Assembly: GCA_902783765.1 (NCBI GenBank)
Contig: CACZSB010000147.1
Span: 1 to 9,310, forward strand
Origin: an uncultured Lachnospiraceae bacterium
Lineage (GTDB): Bacteria; Bacillota; Clostridia; Lachnospirales; Lachnospiraceae
Direction of reading: 5' to 3'
DNA: 9,310 nucleotides
The notes below the pieces were generated by a model, which worked only from the letters and a program-made list of their open reading frames with translations, had not been told where the DNA came from and did not search any database. This document shows positions 6,033 through 9,310 of this stretch, one piece after another (position 1 is the first letter of the stretch; the number at the start of each line of letters is the position of its first letter). A program made the translations under genes and the position numbers.

Positions 6033-6521
6033 ATGCATATCACCATAAAAAAGATGGAAAGCGATGATGAAATCCGGGGCAAGGCTTTTGTCCACTGGCA
6101 ATCCTGGCAGGAGGCCTATCCCGGCTTGGTGGATCCGGGCTATCTGGCGGCTCTGACCCTTGAAAAGTGTGAAGCGATGGCCTACCGCTGGCCAAACAAT
6201 TTGATGGTGGCGAAAGACGATGAGCGGGTAATCGGTTTTGTGGGTTACGGAGATCGGGGAGATGAGGCTCCGGATACCGGAGAGATATTTGCCCTGTATG
6301 TGTTGGCGGAGTATTATGGAAAAGGGGTGGCGCAGCAGCTGATGGAAGCGGGACTGAAACAGCTGGCCGCCTATCCGAGAATTTGTCTCTGGGTTTTGAA
6401 GGAAAATCAAAGAGCCATTCGCTTTTATGAGAAATGCGGCTTTTCCCCGAGCGGGGAGGAAATCGTCAGCGCCAATATCGGAGCGACGGAAATCAGAATG
6501 GTTTTGAAATCGCAGAAATGA
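6033..6521 (+). CDS. GNAT-family N-acetyltransferase (first of the cluster)
   Basis: 162 residues, the standard size of a single-domain GNAT that moves an acetyl group from acetyl-CoA to an amine. The CoA region reads GEIFALYVLAEYYGKGVAQQL (83-103), where YYGKGVA is the pyrophosphate loop (normally Q/RxxGxG/A). Motif B follows as NQRAIRFYEKCGF (125-137), with Asn125 and Tyr132 in the usual places. The start has AAAAGGGG (6017-6024) eight bases upstream. The N-terminal text AFVHWQSWQEAYPGLVD resembles RimI-like and other GNATs acting on small molecules or protein N-termini; no substrate can be assigned. It is the first gene of a same-strand series reaching 8548. No firm promoter is seen in 5942-6032, only a weak TATAAG-like box near 5967. 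Confidence 0.92.
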   Translation: MHITIKKMESDDEIRGKAFVHWQSWQEAYPGLVDPGYLAALTLEKCEAMAYRWPNNLMVAKDDERVIGFVGYGDRGDEAPDTGEIFALYVLAEYYGKGVAQQLMEAGLKQLAAYPRICLWVLKENQRAIRFYEKCGFSPSGEEIVSANIGATEIRMVLKSQK

Positions 6522-6536
6522 TAAGGGAGGAACGCA

Positions 6537-6617
6537 ATGCTGGACAAAAAAGGATTTGACCTTTGGGCGGATGGGTACGATAAATCGGTAGGCCTTTCAG
6601 ATGAAGAAAACACATAG
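6537..6617 (+). pseudogene. Remnant: first 26 codons of a class I SAM-dependent methyltransferase
   Basis: An ORF with an excellent Shine-Dalgarno (AAGGGAGG, 6523-6530) six bases before its ATG encodes MLDKKGFDLWADGYDKSVGL followed by SDEENT and a stop TAG. This is the typical opening of a Clostridia class I SAM methyltransferase, which normally continues for over 200 residues through the SAM-binding GxGxG motif. Here it halts just where the family usually continues after an acidic run. The sequence after it belongs to an unrelated gene in another frame, so this is the 5' stub left by a deletion. It may still be translated into a short peptide. Recognition of the family is from memory of its N-terminus and is the main uncertainty. 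Confidence 0.65.
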
Positions 6618-6787
6618 AAGAACTATGCGAGGCTCTTCGTGCAATGGGATATAAAAGCATGCGCCTTGCCTGGGTGCAGGGCAATCCCCAGGCCACCGGG
6701 TTTTGGCACAGGAATGGCTTTATGGAAACCGAGGTCATTTATGACAGGGGAGCCTATACCGTGGTTGAGGCACGACGGGAGTTGTAG
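6605..6787 (+). pseudogene. Remnant: C-terminal ~60 codons of another GNAT acetyltransferase
   Basis: In a different frame from the methyltransferase stub, an open stretch reads HIEELCEALRAMGYKSMRLA, then WVQGNPQATGFWHRNGFMET, and ends TVVEARREL before TAG at 6785-6787. The block N-P-Q-A-T-G-F-W-x-R-N-G-F is a clear GNAT motif B, where the acetyltransferase helix packs on CoA. There is no start codon with a ribosome site, and the first ~100 residues, including the pyrophosphate loop, are missing. The frame is closed upstream by TGA at 6602-6604. It is therefore the 3' piece of a truncated gene joined near 6605-6617 to the methyltransferase stub. The following gene starts 39 bases later with its own ribosome site. 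Confidence 0.78.
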
Positions 6788-6826
6788 TTTTTGCGTTACG
6801 GCGAGGTTACAGTTTAGGAGGCAAAT

Positions 6827-7318
6827 ATGTTGAAAATAGAGAGTATGTCCGCATCGGCTATCCCGGAGGTTGCACCTCTGGTGGCGCAGTTCCGGGTGAC
6901 CTTAAAATCCTATAAGGGAATCAAGGCACAGCCCAACGAAGAGGAAGGGGCGGAGGAACTGAAAGAGTACCTGGACAGCGGCTTTCCGGTATTTACGGCC
7001 AGGCAGGACGGAGACTGCTGCGGCTATATGGTTTTGCGCACCGAGGGCCCCTGTGTATGGGTGGAATCCCTTTACGTGCGACCGGATTGCCGCCGGCAGG
7101 GCATTGCCGCCGCATTGTTTGAGCAGGCGGAGGAATTTGCGGCGGCCAGAGGGGAGGACACCTTGTATAACTACGTCCATCCCAATAACGACGGAGTCAT
7201 TCAGTTTTTACGGTCCCGGGGCTATTCCGTGCTGAACCTGATTGAAATCCGGAAGCCTTACGCCGATGAAAAGTTGGGACAAAAGATTTCCGTAGGGGGA
7301 AATGAATTTGATTACTGA
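6827..7318 (+). CDS. GNAT-family N-acetyltransferase (second intact copy)
   Basis: 163 residues with TTAGGAGG (6814-6821) five bases before the ATG. The acetyl-CoA site is clear: VWVESLYVRPDCRRQGIAAAL (77-97) with the canonical RRQGIA pyrophosphate loop (Arg89-Ala94). The motif B counterpart is YVHPNNDGVIQFLRSRGYSV (116-135). The end, LIEIRKPY, is a usual last-strand text for stand-alone GNATs. It is not a close copy of the first GNAT of the cluster, so this is not recent tandem duplication. Its last 17 bases overlap the start of the YdcF-like gene, which supports one transcript and coupled translation. The substrate is unknown. Confidence 0.92.
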   Translation: MLKIESMSASAIPEVAPLVAQFRVTLKSYKGIKAQPNEEEGAEELKEYLDSGFPVFTARQDGDCCGYMVLRTEGPCVWVESLYVRPDCRRQGIAAALFEQAEEFAAARGEDTLYNYVHPNNDGVIQFLRSRGYSVLNLIEIRKPYADEKLGQKISVGGNEFDY

Positions 7319-7922
7319 CATGCCCCTTTATCCCTTTGACTGTATCACGGATTTTATATTTGTGAGAAACGACGAAAGCATCCCGCCCTGTGATGTCCTG
7401 CTGATTCCCGGAGGCAGCCATCCCCAGCTGATGGAACGGGCCTGCCACTTGTATAAACAGAAGTTGGCAAAGTTTATTTTAGTGAGCGGCGGTGCCAATC
7501 CCAAGCTCCCGGACTACCCCAGCGAAGCCCGGTTTCTGCAATGCCTTGCTCTGGCAGAAGGCATTCCCCCGGAAGCCGTTTTGTGTGAGGAAAAAGCTTC
7601 CAACACATACGAAAATGCTATTTACAGTTACGAACTGATAAAGGAAAAGGGATTGGATGACAAAAGGCTGATCCTGGTCTGCAAGGCGTTTCACAGCCGG
7701 AGGGCTTTGCTTAGCTATCAAAAGGCTTTCCCGCCTGCCACCCGCTTTTATGTCAGTTCAGTGACGGATAAAAACGGGCTGAATCGTGATAATTGGTTCA
7801 CCAGGAAAGAGTATATTCAAACGGTTATGAGAGAGGTGGAGAAGATTGGTCGCTATTTTGCGGATGCTGTTCTCCCTATGTATAAACGAATAAAGGATGG
7901 CGGAGAAAGGGCGGAAAAATGA
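7302..7922 (+). CDS. YdcF/DUF218-family protein
   Basis: 206 residues. The YdcF/ElyC/SanA (DUF218) fold is shown by DVLLIPGGSHPQL (31-43), FILVSGGANPK (58-68), the acidic SEA turn (74-76), EEKASNTYENA (96-106, the family's S-x-x-T-x-x-N region) and LILVCKAFHSRRAL (123-136). Members bind S-adenosylmethionine in at least one studied case (E. coli YdcF), while ElyC and SanA act in the cell envelope. This protein has no signal peptide or membrane helix, so it fits the soluble YdcF type. Its ATG follows TAGGGGGA closely and lies inside the preceding GNAT gene. Its stop overlaps the next start in an ATGA arrangement (7919-7922), a sign of translational coupling. The biochemical role is unknown. Confidence 0.88.
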   Translation: MNLITDMPLYPFDCITDFIFVRNDESIPPCDVLLIPGGSHPQLMERACHLYKQKLAKFILVSGGANPKLPDYPSEARFLQCLALAEGIPPEAVLCEEKASNTYENAIYSYELIKEKGLDDKRLILVCKAFHSRRALLSYQKAFPPATRFYVSSVTDKNGLNRDNWFTRKEYIQTVMREVEKIGRYFADAVLPMYKRIKDGGERAEK

Positions 7923-8548
7923 TTCAAACAGATCCCGAAGAATACAAAAAAGATCCCTGCCGCGCTGCGTCCCTGTCCTTTTGGAAAGCGGAAAGTTATG
8001 AGCTCCCGGCCCATATCGCCGTCTTTCGGGAGGACGAGTTTGACTCACAATCATGCAAAGGCCGGGATGAGCCATATTTCAAGATGGTTCATTCTTTGAA
8101 TGGGATCATTTCCCCCATACTGCCGGAGGGCCTTCTTCTTACCACAGCCACCCCGGAGGAGTTTGCCGCCCATATCAATCAATGCTATGACGCAGAAAGC
8201 GTGACGGTCGAAGAACTGAATGCCTACACCCAACGGGCGGTATATGATGCCTCTCTTTGGCTTGCCGTTCGGGAAACGCAGAGCGGTCGGATAGTGGCCA
8301 GCAGCATAGGCGAGATGGATAAGCGAATCGGGGAGGGCATTTTGGATTGGATACAGGTTTCCCCGGACAGCAAACGAAAGGGGTTAGGTCGTTTCCTGGT
8401 ATGTGAGCTGCTGCGGCGCCTGGCGGGCCGGGCGGATTTCGTCACGGTTTCCGGACGGCTGAACAATCCGGACAATCCCCTGGCCCTGTATCGCTCCTGC
8501 GGATTTGAAAACCCGGTGATATGGCATGTGGTTGATTTCCGGATATGA
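7919..8548 (+). CDS. GNAT-family N-acetyltransferase with N-terminal extension (third intact copy)
   Basis: 209 residues. The first ~70 residues (with FWKAESYELPAHIAVFREDEF) are an extra segment without a recognised motif. The GNAT domain follows: LLLTTATPEEFAAHINQCY, SLWLAVRETQSGRIVASSIGE, then EGILDWIQVSPDSKRKGLGRF (138-159) with the RKGLGR pyrophosphate loop (153-158), and NPLALYRSCGFENPV (186-200) as motif B. The start ATG overlaps the preceding stop (ATGA), so it is probably translated by ribosomes finishing the YdcF-like gene. Last gene of the cluster: 123 bases separate it from the next start, which has its own promoter. No clear terminator with a U-tract is seen after it. The substrate is unknown; small-molecule detoxification is one guess among several. 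Confidence 0.9.
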   Translation: MIQTDPEEYKKDPCRAASLSFWKAESYELPAHIAVFREDEFDSQSCKGRDEPYFKMVHSLNGIISPILPEGLLLTTATPEEFAAHINQCYDAESVTVEELNAYTQRAVYDASLWLAVRETQSGRIVASSIGEMDKRIGEGILDWIQVSPDSKRKGLGRFLVCELLRRLAGRADFVTVSGRLNNPDNPLALYRSCGFENPVIWHVVDFRI

Positions 8549-8618
8549 ATCTTCCTAAATTGCGGTGTATCTTTAGTTCTATGATTCCAAATTTCCAAAG
8601 AACGGATTGCGTTCCATT

Positions 8619-8656
8619 ATAACATCTACTATAGTATATAATAGCAACAATGTTAT
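8619..8656 (+). promoter_or_regulatory. Promoter and candidate operator of the XRE-DUF3990 gene
   Basis: A TATAAT box (8637-8642) lies 29 bases before the start codon. It is flanked by a perfect 7-base inverted repeat, ATAACAT (8619-8625) and ATGTTAT (8650-8656), whose centres are 31 bases apart, about three helical turns. Between them is a 10-base palindrome, TACTATAGTA (8627-8636). No good -35 is found at the normal distance. Inverted half-sites around a -10 are what an autorepressing XRE protein would use; the binding itself is inference. Confidence 0.45.
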
Positions 8657-8671
8657 GTGAGGCGATATCCC

Positions 8672-9310
8672 ATGCAGACTCTTATTAAGCAAATAAGAAG
8701 CCATCTGAATATGAGTCAAACGGAGCTGGCGGAGCGTATGAATGTGACCTTCGCCACAGTGAACCGTTGGGAAAATGGCCATGCTCTTCCCAATAAACTG
8801 GCGCAGATGAGGTTGCACGAAATCTGCCTGGAAGGATCGGTGCCGGTTTATCAGTTTGTTTTAGATCGGATCCAACACACAGCCGAGAGCATGGCGCTTC
8901 CGGCGGGCCGCAAGCTGCTGTATCACGGATCAAAAGCCGGTGTGGAAGGAAGAATTGAGCCCAACAGCCGGCCCCAGTGCGATTTCGGGCGAGGCTTCTA
9001 CATGGGCACAGAGGTGGAACAGGCCCTTACCCTTATTTGTGATTACGATAAATCAAAGCTGTATATGCTTTCTGTGGATTTGACGGATCTGAATGTGCAG
9101 GAAGTGCCTTCCGACATCCATTGGGCCATGCTGGTGGCTTTCCACCGGGGCCGCATGGAAAAGATATCCGGCACGCCTTTGTACGAGAAATACCGAAATC
9201 TGGCGAAAAACAAGGACTTGATTATCGGGAGCATAGCCAACGACCGCATGTTTTATGTGATTGACAACTTTTTTATCGGCAATATCACAGATGCGGCCCT
9301 GGTGAACAGC
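8672..9310 (+). CDS. XRE-family HTH protein with DUF3990 (ADP-ribosyltransferase-like) domain, 3' truncated by window
   Basis: 213 codons are visible and the frame stays open to the edge. Residues ~5-40 are an XRE/Cro helix-turn-helix (IRSHLNMSQTELAERMNVTF, then ATVNRWENGHALP), expected to bind DNA. Residues ~80-213 match the DUF3990 pattern: LLYHGSK (82-88), CDFGRGFYMGT (103-113), YMLSVDL, DIHWAMLVAFHRG (148-160), and DLIIGSIANDRMFYVIDNFF (182-201). DUF3990 is grouped with ADP-ribosyltransferase-like folds. The His of YHG and the Tyr of GFYMG fit the H-Y part of the H-Y-[EDQ] NAD-binding triad; the third residue cannot be placed with certainty. DUF3990 proteins are often found beside small DUF3791-type partners, which would lie past the right edge. 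The start ATG has a modest GAGG (8659-8662). Joining a DNA-binding domain to a toxin-like enzyme suggests an autoregulated toxin-antitoxin or defence unit. Confidence 0.82.
   Translation, partial: MQTLIKQIRSHLNMSQTELAERMNVTFATVNRWENGHALPNKLAQMRLHEICLEGSVPVYQFVLDRIQHTAESMALPAGRKLLYHGSKAGVEGRIEPNSRPQCDFGRGFYMGTEVEQALTLICDYDKSKLYMLSVDLTDLNVQEVPSDIHWAMLVAFHRGRMEKISGTPLYEKYRNLAKNKDLIIGSIANDRMFYVIDNFFIGNITDAALVNS

Noticed and set aside
1..9310. CRISPR array, tRNA/rRNA genes, insertion sequences, phage attachment sites
   Set aside because: No regularly spaced repeats, no tRNA-like cloverleaf with CCA-type end, no rRNA sequence, no transposase or integrase, and no flanking direct repeats were seen by eye.

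Overview
The window looks like chromosomal DNA of a Clostridia-class Bacillota. The support is moderate-to-high G+C, strong AGGAGG-type ribosome binding sites, near-consensus sigma-A promoters, the QueH form of epoxyqueuosine reductase, and a small holin-like toxin locus of a kind common in Clostridia. Genus cannot be decided from the sequence.

Left block (1-3842, + strand): the 3' part of a metallo-beta-lactamase/beta-CASP RNA nuclease, then queH, then an 810-residue protein. That protein joins an adenosine-deaminase-type amidohydrolase to a C-terminal Rossmann-like domain that I read as SLOG/LOG-like. The three genes are tightly spaced and may be one transcript.

Middle (3843-4234): an apparently complete type I toxin-antitoxin locus. 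A near-consensus promoter drives a transcript of about 295 nt encoding a 29-residue membrane peptide. The transcript ends at a strong intrinsic terminator. That terminator overlaps the -10 of a perfect consensus promoter (TTGACA-17-TATAAT) on the minus strand. The minus-strand promoter would make an antisense RNA of about 90 nt ending at its own hairpin and U-tract. The 5' end of the toxin mRNA can pair with its own 3' region over 16 continuous base pairs plus 7 of 8 more, and the antisense RNA begins with a near-copy of that same 5' end.

Convergent with this is a Prx6-type peroxiredoxin (minus strand, 4235-4906). I see no U-tract terminator between its stop codon and the antisense RNA. It is divergent from an AraC-family regulator (5090-5941).

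Right block (6033-8548, + strand): a probable operon of three intact GNAT acetyltransferases and a YdcF-like protein. Between the first and second acetyltransferases lies a deletion scar: the first 26 codons of a SAM methyltransferase abut the last ~60 codons of another GNAT. At the right edge begins a protein with an N-terminal XRE helix-turn-helix and a DUF3990 (ADP-ribosyltransferase-like) domain, cut by the window end and preceded by a candidate operator.

The strongest candidates for something poorly described are the toxin/antisense locus with its mimicry of the mRNA 5' end, and the deaminase-SLOG-like fusion.
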